A stretch of DNA of 5,407 bases, taken from the NCBI GenBank assembly GCA_003158495.1, contig PMJT01000195.1, forward strand, positions 1 to 5,407, in the 5' to 3' direction. The notes below the pieces were generated by a model, which had not been told where the DNA came from, searched no databases, and saw nothing but the letters and a program-made list of their open reading frames with translations. Shown piece after piece: positions 4,753 through 5,407 of the stretch. Position 1 is the first letter of the stretch. Each line of letters starts with the position of its first letter. The translations under genes were made by a program, and so were the position numbers. Source of the DNA: Chloroflexota bacterium (GTDB lineage: Bacteria; Chloroflexota; Limnocylindria; Limnocylindrales; CSP1-4).

Positions 4753-5406
4753 TCAGACCGTGATCACGACCTTGCCTCGGGCATGGTGCTGCTCCAGGTA
4801 GCGCATGGCTGCGGCCGCTTCGGCCAGCGGGTACGTTCGATCGACGATGGACTTGACCGTGCCCGCCTCCATGAGTCCCCGCATGTGGTCGAGGTCCTCG
4901 GCCTTGACCGTGGCCAACATGGAAACCAGACCCTGGCTCACGAACGGCGACAGAATCTTTGCCCGGATCATCTGCCCGATGGGGCCGAGCAAGCGGCCGC
5001 CCCCGCCGCCCACGAGGACGAGTGTCCCCTTCGGCGTGAGAGCTCGCATGAGGGCGCGCAACGAGCGGTTACCGACGGTATCGACAACGAGGTCGTGCCG
5101 CTGGTCGCTCCGCGCGAAGTCCTGCTTGGTGTAGTCGATGACGTGATCGGCTCCGATCGAGCGGACCAGCTCCACGTTGCCCGTGCTGCAGACGCCGGTC
5201 ACTTCGGCGGCGCCCAACGTCCTCGCGATCTGCACGGCGAAGGTTCCCACACCGCCGGACGCACCGTTGACCAGTACCTTCTGCCCAGACGCGAGACGTC
5301 CGAAATCGCGCAGGCTCTGGAGAGCCGTGAGGCCGGCCATGGGCACGGCCGCGGCCTCCTCGAACGTCACGCCCGCGGGCTTCAACGCCAGGGCCTTCTC
5401 CGGGAT
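4753..5406 (-). CDS. NAD(P)H-dependent medium-chain oxidoreductase, MDR/quinone reductase type (partial, N-terminus off window)
   Basis: The 217 visible residues are the C-terminal two-thirds of a medium-chain dehydrogenase/reductase. The family is predicted to use NADPH or NADH to reduce quinones, enones or carbonyls in the cytoplasm. The approach segment AAAVPMAGLTALQSL is followed by the Rossmann dinucleotide loop NGASGGVG (visible residues 47-54), then GADHVIDY, the conserved VVDTVGNRSL and GTLVLVGGGGG turns, and the closing DRTYPLAEAAAAMRYLE with HARGKVVITV. This set matches the zinc-independent NAD(P)-dependent 'MDR1' subgroup related to quinone oxidoreductase. No structural-zinc cysteine cluster is seen in the visible part. 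The frame is open to the right window edge (the TTG at 5383-5385 is internal, not a start), so the N-terminal catalytic domain lies outside. Substrate is unknown. Confidence 0.92.
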   Translation of the reverse strand: MPEKALALKPAGVTFEEAAAVPMAGLTALQSLRDFGRLASGQKVLVNGASGGVGTFAVQIARTLGAAEVTGVCSTGNVELVRSIGADHVIDYTKQDFARSDQRHDLVVDTVGNRSLRALMRALTPKGTLVLVGGGGGRLLGPIGQMIRAKILSPFVSQGLVSMLATVKAEDLDHMRGLMEAGTVKSIVDRTYPLAEAAAAMRYLEQHHARGKVVITV

Positions 5407-5407
5407 G

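Noticed and set aside
1..5407. CRISPR arrays, transposons, tRNA or rRNA genes, toxin-antitoxin modules
   Set aside because: No spaced direct repeats, transposase motifs, cloverleaf or rRNA sequence were seen; the XRE gene's partner is a four-helix membrane protein, not a recognisable toxin.

Overview
This is a GC-rich bacterial chromosomal window with tightly packed, mostly housekeeping or small accessory genes. The F420-type nitroreductase-like protein, the TTG and GTG start codons and the high GC suggest a soil or freshwater Chloroflexota or Actinomycetota lineage. That placement is inference; no marker gene settles it.

Layout. Bases 1-72 hold perhaps the tail of an off-window gene. At 73-102 there is a perfect GNRA-loop hairpin terminator. 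Three small minus-strand genes follow, transcribed in the order 1347 to 153: a four-helix membrane protein (919-1347), a 74-aa Cro/CI-type regulator whose GTG start lies inside the end of the membrane gene (701-925), and a Ddn/DUF385 deazaflavin-dependent nitroreductase-like protein (153-623). They appear to form one operon. It is driven by a near-consensus promoter (TTGACA, 17 bp, TACATT at 1384-1412) that sits among matching 18-bp inverted repeats, TGTCAA-N6-YTGACA. Upstream on the same strand is a complete adenine deaminase of the yeast Aah1 type (1516-2568, TTG start, all zinc and catalytic residues present).

From about 2640 rightward, the plus strand carries a membrane-anchored extracellular protein with a Pro/Ser/Ala-rich linker and a propeller-like domain of unknown role (2713-4068). 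A flavodoxin-domain protein with an excellent ribosome binding site follows (4172-4714). Convergent to it on the minus strand is the C-terminal part of a medium-chain NAD(P)H oxidoreductase, cut by the right edge (4753-5406).

Working together. The clearest local system is the membrane protein plus small regulator cassette with its own repeated operator. It looks like an autoregulated two-gene unit to which a redox enzyme gene has been joined. The adenine deaminase acts in purine salvage. The flavodoxin-domain protein and the oxidoreductase are both redox proteins but lie on opposite strands, so no shared operon is implied. I see no mobile element, CRISPR array, tRNA or rRNA.
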